DNA of 64,000 nucleotides from Nostocales cyanobacterium LEGE 11386. GTDB lineage: Bacteria > Cyanobacteriota > Cyanobacteriia > Cyanobacteriales > Nostocaceae. Of this stretch, positions 45,851-55,400 are shown piece after piece. Positions within the stretch are counted from its first letter, which is position 1; each line of letters starts with the position of its first letter. Location of the stretch: contig JADEXK010000003.1 of assembly GCA_015207155.1 (NCBI GenBank), positions 62,001 through 126,000 on the forward strand. The letters are read 5' to 3'. Below the pieces are notes generated by a model. That model was not told the DNA's origin. It ran no database searches and saw only the letters and a list, made by a program, of their open reading frames with translations. A program made the translations under genes and the position numbers.

Positions 45851-46184
45851 TAGTTAACTATCAACAGAGAAGCTAGACGTACTGTTATTAACTATTTAGT
45901 TATCATGAATAAAAATTATTTAAAGCAACCATGATTAAACTCACCTTTCAATCAATTATTGCTTGAATAATTATTAGAAAAATTATTAATATTTAAGAAA
46001 ATACATCTATTAGCCTGATATTCTGCTGAGAAAAATATTAAGCATTTCTCAGCAAAATTTAAACATTAGTATTTCATTTTAAATGATAATTTTCTTGTTT
46101 AAAATGAAAGCTACTGATAATATATTGACCAAGGTAACAGGGATATGGGCAGCCGTTTAAGAGGTTGTTTGAAAAGTCTAATTT

Positions 46185-46296
46185 AACGTGAATTCGATGA
46201 ACCTCACCCCAATCCCTCTCCGACACAGAGAGGGGCAAAAATCTCCCTGGTTTTAAACTAAAAATCAAGGTTTTAAAGCCTCTCTCCTGCAAGGGG
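46185..46296 (+). mobile_element. E1 element, right-truncated copy
   Basis: Left end AACGTGAATTCGATGAACCT, then the CCTCTCCGACACAGAGAGGG palindrome and gcctctctcctgcaagggg, after which the sequence departs from other copies at gctaccgtgtacac. The right terminal repeat is absent. Confidence 0.65.
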
Positions 46297-46698
46297 CTAC
46301 CGTGTACACACAAATCATCCGAATCCCCCTAAATCCCCCTTAAAAAGAGGAAAAAGAGGGACTTGAAGAAGTTTTCCCCTTTTTCAAGGCTAGGGGGGAT
46401 CGAAACGCTGTTTGGCAACTTTACCCTTACTTTGTCATTAGTCCGCGCAGGTGGACTGTGTTTGTGTAGTAGCGACTTCTAGTCGCCCAATACTTTTCTT
46501 TACTCAACGATCGCGTCTTAGCGATGAAATGCCAATTGTAAATAGTGCTAAATATACAGTTATTTGCAGGATACAAATTAGCATATCTTAATCTAAAAAG
46601 CGAAGATAACAGAAATGTCAAATTAATTAGTGTTAATTTATACTATTTTCAGTTTTTATAGTCGTTATACTCATTGTTAGGTTCTACCTGGGAATTAT

Positions 46699-46722
46699 GA
46701 AGTGGCAAAGCCACTTCATTTT
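46699..46722 (+). terminator. Orphan intrinsic-terminator-like hairpin
   Basis: GAAGTGGC, AAA loop, GCCACTTC, followed by ATTTTT on the plus strand: a compact rho-independent terminator shape. No plus-strand gene is seen upstream within 800 bp, so it may end an unannotated small RNA or be a leftover. Confidence 0.5.
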
Positions 46723-46765
46723 TATGAGAATGGTAGACCACCAAAGAAAGTAATCACAAAAAACC

Positions 46766-46790
46766 AAAAAGCAAGTAAATTTTGCTTTTT
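46766..46790 (-). terminator. Terminator of the Rieske oxygenase gene
   Basis: AAAAAGCAA and TTGCTTTTT form a 9-bp stem. On the minus strand it is followed by GGTTTTTTG, and it lies 20-45 bp beyond the stop of the Rieske gene. The plus strand also has a short T-run, so it could work in both directions. Confidence 0.6.
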
Positions 46791-46810
46791 AGTTTTTATT
46801 TAATTTTAAT

Positions 46811-47899
46811 TTAGTCATTAGACAGCGCATCACGCCATTTTTCGCGACTTTCTCTGATTTCTACATTTTGCGATCGCGCTAAGTTCCAAGTACCCCAGTT
46901 CAAGGGTTTTTGCCTTTCAAGATGGTTAATAAACTGCATGATTGACTGATCTGCCTTGATGGGAGTTTTTAAATTAAATTGCATTGTCTGAAACACCTTA
47001 GTGTCACCTTGAATAAAGTGTTTAACAAAAGTTTTGGCCAGCCACAGCACAAATAGATTGTATAACCAACCAAAAATACCCTGACGTTTTTTAATCATTA
47101 TTAGAGACTGAGCTTCAGATTTTCCTGCTTCCAGGAGGCGCAGAGTAAACATAATATGCACATGGAGAAAATCAGTGCCAATGGTGACTATGCCAGTACT
47201 ACCGTACCAATAGCAAACACTGTATGTAATAGCATTTTTGTAGAAGGGACGGATAACGTTGAGAAACAAAGCTTCTCTGCCATCATATTTTGTATTAACG
47301 AAGGTAATAGCATTTTGATGTAACTCTTGTTTCTCAAAAACAATGTCTGATGCCAGTTTGTGAACTGTATTGAAATGTTGAATATCGATGGCATTAATCA
47401 TGACCACGTGAGGATGAGAGTTCATCACTATACGAGGGCCAAAGGCGAAATCCAACTCTTTATATTCCAACTCTGGAGCCGAAGGTATGGGATGTTTGGG
47501 AATGTCTCCAGTCCAAATCCAAATTAATCCATATTTCTCAGCAGTTGGCCAAGTTCTGATCTTGATGGGAAGCGGCTCATCTAAACATGGAATATCAACA
47601 CATATTCCTTCCGCATCAAACTGCCAGTGATGGAAAAAACAACGCAGTTCATTACCCTTAACGTTGCCTTCGCCAAGGTGTGCACCCATGTGTGGACAGT
47701 AGGCATCACAGGTAACTACTCTTTTATCTTTACCACGGTAAATTGCTAATTCTCTGCCCAAAATTGTGACGGCTTTGACATCTCCTACCCGCAGATTTTG
47801 AGATGGTAATACCCAATACCATCCCTCAATAAAACGTTCTGGATTATTGAAAGTTTTATTTTTACGGATTGAGCTAAGATTCTGCGAGTTAACATTCAT
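46811..47899 (-). CDS. Rieske [2Fe-2S] non-haem iron oxygenase
   Basis: A Rieske domain spans about residues 24-135 with ligands Cys68-x-His70 (CPH) and Cys87-x2-His90 (CFFH). The catalytic domain carries N-x2-D-x2-H-x4-H (NAIDIQHFNTVHK), the site for the mononuclear iron, after which a beta-rich region follows to residue 362. These enzymes hydroxylate or demethylate aromatic or other hydrophobic substrates using electrons from a ferredoxin. No reductase is adjacent. A possible hydrophobic segment (GWLYNLFVLWLAKTFV, about 275-290) hints at membrane association, as in chlorophyll- or sterol-type Rieske oxygenases. The substrate is unknown. Divergent from the MerR gene, whose upstream gap contains an E1 copy. 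Confidence 0.88.
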   Translation of the reverse strand: MNVNSQNLSSIRKNKTFNNPERFIEGWYWVLPSQNLRVGDVKAVTILGRELAIYRGKDKRVVTCDAYCPHMGAHLGEGNVKGNELRCFFHHWQFDAEGICVDIPCLDEPLPIKIRTWPTAEKYGLIWIWTGDIPKHPIPSAPELEYKELDFAFGPRIVMNSHPHVVMINAIDIQHFNTVHKLASDIVFEKQELHQNAITFVNTKYDGREALFLNVIRPFYKNAITYSVCYWYGSTGIVTIGTDFLHVHIMFTLRLLEAGKSEAQSLIMIKKRQGIFGWLYNLFVLWLAKTFVKHFIQGDTKVFQTMQFNLKTPIKADQSIMQFINHLERQKPLNWGTWNLARSQNVEIRESREKWRDALSND

Positions 47900-48441
47900 T
47901 TTCAGAGATTCACTTAAAGTGAAGCGGTTAATCTAGAATTAGCATGTTAATCTCAAGCAAACAGTTACTTTTAGTACTGGGAAAGATAATTGTCCAATTA
48001 ATTGATAAATTTTAGAAGATGAAACCTAAATAACTACTAACAAAACATGAATTCGATGAACCTCTCCCCAACCCCTCTCCGACGCGGAGAGGGGCTGAAA
48101 ATACAACGAAAAATTAGGCTTTAAAAGCCTCTAACGCCACTTGCTACAAGTCGGGAAACCCGCGCAATGCAGTGGCTCCTCCTTGTAGGGGAGAGGTTTG
48201 GAGAGGGTTTTTTTTAATCCGTCGAACTCACGTTAACAAAATGTTAAAATTTTACCAATTAAATAAAGGCTGATAGATACTGACATTGACGGTAGATAGA
48301 TATTTGAAAAATCAAAACTTAGTAAAATCTCTAATTTACTAAAAATTTTAGCTACTAATAACAATATTTTGCTAATTTCTAAAATATGTTAACAATTGAT
48401 GAAATATGTCATAATAATTACAAGAGTTGGGAAAGTCTACT
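47900..48441. other. Divergent gap between Rieske and MerR genes
   Basis: Apart from the E1 element at 48044-48234, the region is AT-rich. The 200 bp before the MerR start should contain its promoter. No riboswitch or RNA was recognised. Confidence 0.4.
48044..48234. mobile_element. E1 element, complete copy with 5-bp flanking repeat
   Basis: Ends AACATGAATTCGA and TCGAACTCACGTT, 13-mers with two mismatches. Flanked by AACAA on each side, a candidate target duplication. Carries the 46-bp module at 48133-48178, at the same internal position as in the copy at 35541 but with several substitutions. It lies between the divergent Rieske and MerR genes. Confidence 0.76.
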
Positions 48442-48858
48442 GTGTTAATTCAGGATGAAAAACTGCTTTTAATTGGTCAAGTCACAAAGTTGAGCGGAAT
48501 TCCTATTAGAACAATTCGCTACTACGAAAGTCTAGGTTTAGTCGAATCATCAGGACGTACAGAAGGAGGCTTTCGCCAGTTTTCTATGGATGTGCTAACT
48601 CGCCTAGCTTTCATTAAAAGAGCGCAAAACTTAGGTCTGAGCCTGGAAGAAATTCGAGATATTCTTCAAGTCTATGACCAAGGAAAACCTCCTTGTGGTG
48701 AAATCAAAGAAAAGTTAGCAGAAAAGCTTTCAAAGATTGATCACCAAATTGCTCAGTTGTTCACCTTACGTTCGGAAATTGGGGAATTACTATCAGGCTG
48801 GAAGAATCCAACTGATCAACCAGAGGATGCTATCTGCCCGATTATCCAACAGGTTTAG
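48442..48858 (+). CDS. MerR-family metal-responsive regulator
   Basis: The GTG at 48442 follows GGGAAAG and begins MLIQDEKLLLIGQVTKLSG; the TTG five codons earlier is less likely. Residues about 9-75 are the MerR winged helix (IRTIRYYESLGLVESSGRTEGGFRQF), followed by a dimerisation helix. Cys85 in KPPCGEIK and Cys132 near the end (AICPII) are placed as in MerR-type metal sensors. The copper chaperone, CopA-type ATPase and a small membrane protein are encoded on the opposite strand, converging on this gene, so it probably activates them in trans; it could also control the divergent Rieske gene. The inducing metal is inferred to be copper. 138 residues. Confidence 0.87.
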   Translation: MLIQDEKLLLIGQVTKLSGIPIRTIRYYESLGLVESSGRTEGGFRQFSMDVLTRLAFIKRAQNLGLSLEEIRDILQVYDQGKPPCGEIKEKLAEKLSKIDHQIAQLFTLRSEIGELLSGWKNPTDQPEDAICPIIQQV

Positions 48859-49052
48859 AAAGCAAAAGAGGAAATCCCCCTTCTATCTCACTAATGTGGA
48901 GATGGGGGGCGTGCCACTACAATCATTTGTGACCTTGGAGGAATTACAATTTTCATGATTGATTCCTGTGGCTAGGGATTAATCAGGCGATCGCTGTACG
49001 GAACTGCGATCGCTTCTTTTATGGAGGTTTACGCAAAGACTCTGCAATTTCC

Positions 49053-49289
49053 CTAGTTTCCTTTGCGGTTCGTTTGTGTTTGTGGTTTACTCAACAGAAA
49101 CCACCATAGTTCTAGTCCCATTAATGCTAAACCACCGATAGTCACACCAATTTTCATGCCTAAAGGTTGTTCAATGGATTTAAACTGGCTAGTCTGCCCT
49201 GATGAAGTTGTTGGCATCGCGGCTGATGCAGTTCCCAGAACTAGCCCTAAAGCGGTAAGGCTTGCCCAAAGCGGATTTTTACTGAACAT
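49053..49289 (-). CDS. Small membrane protein of the copper ATPase operon
   Basis: 78 residues: an N-terminal signal-like hydrophobic segment (LWASLTALGLVLGTASAA), a polar stretch, then a membrane helix (IGVTIGGLALMGLELWWFLL) and short basic end. The ATG at 49289 is one base beyond the stop codon of the P-type ATPase gene, so it is the last member of that operon and probably translationally coupled. I recognise no named family. A role in copper delivery or in stabilising the ATPase is inference from position. Confidence 0.75.
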   Translation of the reverse strand: MFSKNPLWASLTALGLVLGTASAAMPTTSSGQTSQFKSIEQPLGMKIGVTIGGLALMGLELWWFLLSKPQTQTNRKGN

Positions 49290-49290
49290 T

Positions 49291-51585
49291 TTAGGAAATA
49301 ACTTTTGGTTGGAATTTACGTAATCTCAAGGCATTTGTTACCACAGAGACCGAAGATAAAGCCATCGCTGCGCCAGCAAGAATAGGATTCAGTAACCAGC
49401 CAAAGATGGGGAACAGAATTCCCGCAGCAACGGGAATGCCGATGACGTTATAGATAAAGGCAAAGAAGAGATTTTGTCGGATATTGCGGATGGTAGCCCG
49501 GCTGAGTTGAATAGCTGTGACAATTCCTTGCAAATCTCCAGAAATCAAAGTGATATCGCTAGCGGCGATCGCCACGTCTGTTCCCGTACCAATGGCAATT
49601 CCCACGTCTGCCTGTGCTAATGCTGGGGCATCATTAATACCATCACCTACCATTGCTACTAAAGAGTGCTGAGTGCTGGGTGCTGAGTGCTTTTTCTTTA
49701 GCCCTTCTTGCTGAAGGAATTGGATCATGGCTGCTTTTTGGTCTGGACGCACTTCGGGAAAAACTCGCTGGATGCCAACTTCTTGAGCGATCGCTTCTGC
49801 GGTTTTCCGGTTATCTCCGGTCAGCATGACTACTTCTAAGCCTAACTTTTGTAGGGTTTTGACTGCGGCAGCTGATGAAGGTTTGAGGGCATCGGCAATA
49901 CCCATGACTCCTTGTAGTTCCCCATCTACAGCTATTAAAATCACTGTTTTACCAGCAGTTTCCCAAGCTTCTTTGTATTGTTGCAGCGAGTCAGTGTTAA
50001 TTCCCAGTTCTGCCATCCAGCGTTGTGTACCAATTTGTACCAAGCGATTAGCAACCACCGCTTGGACACCACTACCCGCGATCGCGGCAAAGTGATTAAC
50101 TTCTGTTAAACTCGCTTCTTGGGATTGGGCATATTTTACAACTGCTTCTGCCAAGGGATGCTCAGAATTTTTTTCCACAGAGGCGGCTAACTGTAAAAGC
50201 TGGATTTCATGATGATGGGCTGTGCCGTTGACAGATACAAAGTCTGTAACTGTGGGTTTTCCTTGGGTTAGGGTGCCGGTTTTATCTAGGACAATAATTT
50301 GAATTTTGTGTGCTAGTTCTAAGCTTTGGGCATCTTTGATTAAAATGCCATTTTCCGCCCCTTTGCCTGTACCTACCATGATGGAAGTCGGGGTAGCTAA
50401 ACCCAAAGCGCAGGGACAAGCGATAATCAGGACACCCACTGTTGTCATTGTTGCCAAGGTAAAGTTGCCCATGAAGTTAAACCAAATGACAAAAGTGGCG
50501 ATCGCAATGGCAATCACAACTGGCACAAACCATCCTGTTACTTGATCTGCTAATCGCTGAATTGGTGCTTTAGAACCTTGTGCTTGCTGGACTAATTTGA
50601 CAATTTGCGACAAAAATGTATCTTTGCCGACTCGTGTTACCCGAAACTGAAAACTACCAGTTTTGTTAATCGTGGCGCCAATTACCTCATCTCCTATTTG
50701 CTTTTGCACTGGTACACTTTCACCTGTCACCATTGCCTCATCTACAGTTGAAGCCCCTGCAATCACCTCACCATCTACCGGGATTTTTTCACCAGGACGC
50801 ACCAAAATTACATCGTTGATTTGGACTTCTGCAATGGGAATATCCATTTCTATACCATCACGGATGACTCTGGCATTTTTGGGTTGCAGTCCCATGAGTT
50901 GCCGGATGGCTTCAGAAGTTTGTCCCTTGGCACGATTTTCTAATAAACGCCCCAGCAAAATAAACGTAATTACAGTTGCGGAAACTTCATAGTACACATG
51001 AGGCATCAAGCCCTGAGCAATCAAAAATTCCGGGAAGAGGGTAACGAACAAAGAGTATAGATATGCTGCACTTGTGCCCACAGCAATCAATGTATCCATA
51101 GTTGCCGTGTGGTGTTTGAGGGCTTTCCAGGCATTCTGGTAAAAAGACCAACAACACCACAATTGCACTGGCGTTGTTAATACTAACTGCAACCAAGGAT
51201 TATGCAGAAATTCTGGAATCACAGGCAAGTGTAACCCAGTCATCATGGGTATCGACCCGACGAACAAGATCATGCTGATTACACCTGCTACTAATAGCTT
51301 GAGGATCAGTTGACGTTTTTCTGCCAGATTACTAGCCTTGTCCGCATCATCCTCTCCAGAGAATATTTCTTCTTGGAGTACAGAAGAAGAGTATCCCGCA
51401 GCATCAATCGCAGCTTGGATTGTCTGCAAATCAGTTTGCTTTTGGTCATAGTGAATTGTGGTCTGCTCGGCACCAAAGTTAACGTTGCAGTCAATCACCC
51501 CTGAAACCGAGCGAATTGCTTGTTCGATATTGTTCGCACAGGAGGCACAACTCATGCCTCGGAGTTTGAGTGTGAGAGTATCCAT
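49291..51585 (-). CDS. Copper-translocating P1B-type ATPase
   Basis: 764 residues. An N-terminal heavy-metal-associated domain has MSCASCANN (Cys13, Cys16); the membrane metal site is CPC (Cys390, Cys392); the phosphorylation site DKTGTLT has Asp434; [18 protein letters not shown] and [18 protein letters not shown] complete the ATP-binding domain. Eight membrane helices are expected. CPC together with the chaperone and MerR genes indicates Cu(I) transport, either export (CopA/PacS) or delivery to thylakoids. Between residues about 628 and 641, just before [10 protein letters not shown], the chain carries [14 protein letters not shown], encoded by the heptamer-type repeat AGTGCTG seen elsewhere between genes. 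Start ATG 51585. Operon: chaperone, ATPase, small membrane protein. Confidence 0.94.
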   Translation of the reverse strand: MDTLTLKLRGMSCASCANNIEQAIRSVSGVIDCNVNFGAEQTTIHYDQKQTDLQTIQAAIDAAGYSSSVLQEEIFSGEDDADKASNLAEKRQLILKLLVAGVISMILFVGSIPMMTGLHLPVIPEFLHNPWLQLVLTTPVQLWCCWSFYQNAWKALKHHTATMDTLIAVGTSAAYLYSLFVTLFPEFLIAQGLMPHVYYEVSATVITFILLGRLLENRAKGQTSEAIRQLMGLQPKNARVIRDGIEMDIPIAEVQINDVILVRPGEKIPVDGEVIAGASTVDEAMVTGESVPVQKQIGDEVIGATINKTGSFQFRVTRVGKDTFLSQIVKLVQQAQGSKAPIQRLADQVTGWFVPVVIAIAIATFVIWFNFMGNFTLATMTTVGVLIIACPCALGLATPTSIMVGTGKGAENGILIKDAQSLELAHKIQIIVLDKTGTLTQGKPTVTDFVSVNGTAHHHEIQLLQLAASVEKNSEHPLAEAVVKYAQSQEASLTEVNHFAAIAGSGVQAVVANRLVQIGTQRWMAELGINTDSLQQYKEAWETAGKTVILIAVDGELQGVMGIADALKPSSAAAVKTLQKLGLEVVMLTGDNRKTAEAIAQEVGIQRVFPEVRPDQKAAMIQFLQQEGLKKKHSAPSTQHSLVAMVGDGINDAPALAQADVGIAIGTGTDVAIAASDITLISGDLQGIVTAIQLSRATIRNIRQNLFFAFIYNVIGIPVAAGILFPIFGWLLNPILAGAAMALSSVSVVTNALRLRKFQPKVIS

Positions 51586-51640
51586 GCTAAGTGAACCACT
51601 GTGACTGATGTAAGTATCCCGAACGACTGGAACTCGCTTC

Positions 51641-51835
51641 TTAGGCGGCTGGATAGCCTGCGGCAGCTAACGCCTCCTTAATGGCTGTTTCTGATGCTTG
51701 AGTGTCTACGCTCACAAGTTTGGTTTGTGGATCAGCTTGAATATTAGCGTTGGCATCAACTGTTTTCACTGCATTGGTAATAGTGTTGGCACAAGCAGAA
51801 CAAGCCATGTTAGGAACTGTAAGTTTGAGTGTCAT
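51641..51835 (-). CDS. CopZ/Atx1-like copper chaperone
   Basis: 64 residues forming a single heavy-metal-associated domain with MACSAC (M-x-C-x2-C) near residues 10-15 and the fold's end [11 protein letters not shown]. It binds Cu(I) and passes it to the N-terminal domain of the ATPase encoded 55 bp downstream. First gene of the operon. The final basic residues typical of some chaperones are missing (ends YPAA), as is common in cyanobacteria. Confidence 0.9.
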   Translation of the reverse strand: MTLKLTVPNMACSACANTITNAVKTVDANANIQADPQTKLVSVDTQASETAIKEALAAAGYPAA

Positions 51836-51880
51836 AAATGTACGGTACTGAATGAAAAACCTATTAAGACTAAGCTGGTA

Positions 51881-51903
51881 TTTGCAAAATTGCAGTCTGC
51901 AAA
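51881..51903. promoter_or_regulatory. Inverted repeat upstream of the copper chaperone gene
   Basis: TTTGCA and TGCAAA, 11 bp apart, 46 bp upstream of the chaperone start. MerR-type operators are imperfect dyads between promoter elements, so this is a possible regulator site, but no -35/-10 pair with the expected long spacer was confirmed. Confidence 0.25.
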
Positions 51904-52253
51904 GCTAACACAGCCATCTCAAATGCTCTTTAATTGTGGTAAATCATCATTTTGATGGCTGCAAGGGTACATCTCGACTGAAATCAGCTTTTTTGATTGA
52001 GATATACCTCAATATTTATCCTAAACTCTCTAGCCAACTAGAGAATCTATCAGGCTTTACAAGTCTTAAAATTTATTACCGTAGTCACATAGATGAGGAC
52101 GGTCTTGATTGCTCATAACCAATTCAAAATTCAAAATTAAGAAAGCCAGATTTCACAAGGGTTTCTCAGTTTGGATTTGTTGCTGAATTTTGGTGAATTG
52201 GTATTGGGGCAGTGAAGCCAGTAGTACCGCTACGCAAAAGTTAAAAATAAAAA

Positions 52254-52273
52254 CCCCTGGTCAGTACCAGGGG
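52254..52273 (-). terminator. Strong rho-independent terminator
   Basis: CCCCTGGT and ACCAGGGG with a 4-nt loop. On the minus strand the stem is followed directly by TTTTTATTTTT. It lies about 225 bp beyond the stop of the hybrid kinase gene, whose transcript it most likely ends. Confidence 0.75.
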
Positions 52274-52498
52274 AATTAGTCTGTAATATGCCATCAACTA
52301 CTCTATTCCTACTGAATAGGATCGCACCCATTACACTTTAGTGCATCCGTAGTCATGCAAATAATGCATAAAATTAATGCCAATACAGCAATTATATAGT
52401 GCTAATAGAGACATGACTACCACTGAATTTATATTTCTCCATGGTAGAAATTAGTACAAAAGGCTAGTACGCGGCTGATATCGTCCCTCCTGCCTCCT

Positions 52499-55400
52499 TC
52501 AAGCCAGAGGTTTATTTAGCAATGTCACGATCGCTTTAACTAACTCATTGGGTTCCACGGGTTTTGTTACATGACGTTGAAAGCCAGCAGCGAGAGCTTG
52601 TTTTTCATTAAAGTCTCCAGCGTAAGCAGTCAGCGCGATCGCCGGAATTTGCCCACCCTGCTCTGGTGGCAAATCTCTCACTTGCTGTATGAGCATGTAG
52701 CCATCCATCTCTGGCATCCCAATGTCACTGAGGAGGATATCCGGTGGGGATTGCATTAACGCGGCCAAGGCTTCGCTAGCTGAAGTGGCAAAGATGACGC
52801 TGGCCTGAGCTTGTTCCAACAGAAACACAATAAACTCTCGTGTATCGGTATCATCATCAACCACCAAAACTTGAACACCTTGTAAATTGAGGGATGACTG
52901 GGAGAATTGCTCCTCCTGATTTTCTGCTGGACTAATCAACATGAGCGGCAAACTGACGGTAAAAGTGGCTCCTAGTCCTTCACCAGGGCTGTCGGCTTCA
53001 ACGGTGCCGCCATGTAATTCCACAAGATGACGCACGATCGCCAATCCTAATCCTAATCCGCCAAACTTACGTGTTGTGGTACTATCGGCTTGGCGGAAGT
53101 AGTCAAAGATGTAGGGCAAAAACTCTAAAGGAAAGCCCTTGCCGTTGTCGCTGACGGTGATTTGAGCCTGATTATTTACCTGCTCTAGTCGCACCTCAAC
53201 TTTACCGCCTGCGGGGGTAAATTTAACGGCATTGGCAAGCAGATTCCAAATCACCTGTTGCAAACGAGTTGAGTCCCCTGAGACATGTTTCACCTGAGAA
53301 GCAAAACTTGTTGCGATCTCGATGGATTTAGCTTCTGCTGCCAGCCGCACGGTTTCGATCGCAGCTTGAATAATCGCTACTAAATTCACCGGACTGACGT
53401 TCAAGTTGAGCTTCCCTTGTAAAATTCGGGAGACATCGAGTAAGTCTTCAATCAGTTCAGATTGTAGCTTGGCATTGCGCTCAATTGTTGCCAGGGCTTG
53501 TGCCGTCTTCGCTTTGTCTAGTTTGTTACTCTGGAGCAACCTTGACCAGCCCAAGATGGGATTGAGAGGCGATCGTAACTCATGGGACAGCACCGCCAAG
53601 AATTCATCTTTGACTCGGTTGGCAGCTTCTGCGGCACTTCTGGCTGTGCGTTCTGCTTCGTAGAGACGGCTACGGGTAATCGCCTGGGCACATTGTTGTG
53701 CCAGTGATAAGATAAACCCTTGCTGCTCCTCATCCAACTGTTGCGGCTCAATAAAACCGAAGGACATGCCGCCGACGGCTCGACCTTCAACCATCAGAGG
53801 AATGGAAATCCAGGCACCAAAGCGATGCTGCTCATACTGTTCGGTGAGGTGCGGATAGCGGATGGCTCGTTTTTGTGATGATTCTGCCCAAATCGGCTGT
53901 CCGGTGCGTACGGCTTCTGCCAAAGGCACAGGCGCATTAAGAGAAAAACGCTGCCAACCGTTCATTTGGTCGGGTTCACTGCCCACGATGCGGACGACTT
54001 CGAGTTCAGTGCCAGTGTCATTCACCAAGGCCACAAGGGCAAAATTAGCACCCAAAGCCGCAATTCCTTGATCTGCAATCACATCCGCTACCTGGAGGGG
54101 AGTTAGCGATTCGGAAAAAGCAGCCGTCACAGACTGAAGCCGGGTAATGCGCTCGGCAGATTGCTCGGCGGCTTGTTGCGACTGCTGTGCCTCCCGGTAG
54201 AGGCGGGCATTATCAATGGCGATCGCAGCTCGATGGGCGATGTCTTTTGCTAAGGACAGATCTGCCTCATCATAACGGCGCTCGGATTCAGCCGTGACAA
54301 AGGAAATTGCCCCTAATATCTGTCCCCGGGCAATCAATGGTGAGATGATACCAGACTTTAAGCCTAGTTCGCGCAAGATTCGCAGATGTTCAGCGTCTTG
54401 AGCCACCTTCACCAATACAGTATCTGGAATTTCCGCCACCATTTCGGTTTTCCCAGTTCGCAGCACCTTGGGCACTCCCTCCATGGCATCGATTTGTCTG
54501 GGATATTGCCGATGAATTTCCCAGCCTAACTCTACTTTGCTGGGATCACGATGAGCCATTGCCACCCGATGAATGCATTGATTTTCTTGCAGCAAGTCGA
54601 TTGCACACCAGTCCGCAAAGAACGGCACCACCAGATTCGCGACACTTGCTAGAGTGTATTCATAATCTAATGAGGATGCCAAAGCTGTACTGACTTCTGC
54701 CAGAAATGCCGCTCGCCGATGGTCGGCTTCTGCTTCTAGACGCGCAGTTTGCTCTTGAACTTGTTGCCACATCAATTGGGCGCGTTCCGCTTCTGCCTGT
54801 TTGCGCTCGGTAATATCTTTGTTGATGCCAATGAAAAAGATGGGATTTCCGGTTTTGTCGTACACGGTTTTTGCTGTTGTCTCGATCAGCACTGCCGATC
54901 CATCTTGGCGTTGGCAGGGAACTTCACCACAAAATGCTCCGGTTTCCTGAATAGAGCGAATCATTTGGGCCGTCATCGCCGCTTTCATGTCTGAGCGATG
55001 GAGAAAGTTAACGTGTCTGCCGATGGCCTCTTTTGCTGTATAGCCAAAGATTTGCTCGGCATTACCCAGCCAGCGTTGAATTTTCCCCTCCAAATCGGTC
55101 AACAAAATGGCATCGGGCATTTGCTGCAAGGCTACATCGGAGATCAGTAGTTCGGCTTCAGCTTGTTTGCGTTCGGTGATGTCATGCATCACGACGACTG
55201 CCCCTTGTTTTCTGCCCTGACTATCGGCGATCGCCTGTCCACTAGCAAGCAGCGTCTTCACGGTTCCCTGTTTGGGCGCAATCACCATTTCCACATTCTC
55301 AACTGTTTGTCCCTGTAACGCTCGAAATAGCGGGATCTCGTTTTTGGGCATCCGCGTTTTGCCATCGGGTAAGTACAGGTCATAGTAATCTGCCCACTGA

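Larger units (their letters stand above)
45851..46810. other. Long gap without a supported gene
   Basis: Contains a truncated E1 copy (46185-46296), an inverted pair built from AATCCCCCTAAATCCCCCTT (about 46321) and aaggctaggggggat (about 46386), and two hairpins near 46699 and 46766 (separate entries). Open frames at 46074-46313 and 46427-46621 on the minus strand lie in repeats or lack protein-like composition, so they are not called. Confidence 0.5.
51836..52498. other. Gap between copper operon and second kinase
   Basis: Holds the presumed promoter of the copper operon at its left edge and a strong terminator at 52254-52273. The open frame at 51936-52118 on the plus strand has no protein-like features or ribosome site and is not called. 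No RNA gene recognised. Confidence 0.45.

Noticed and set aside
46074..46313. 79-codon minus-strand open frame
   Set aside because: Runs through the truncated E1 element; frame openness follows from the repeat sequence.
46427..46621. 64-codon minus-strand open frame
   Set aside because: No recognisable domain, no Shine-Dalgarno, in a repeat-rich gap.
51936..52118. 60-codon plus-strand open frame upstream of the copper operon
   Set aside because: No supporting features; overlaps the presumed promoter region of the minus-strand operon.
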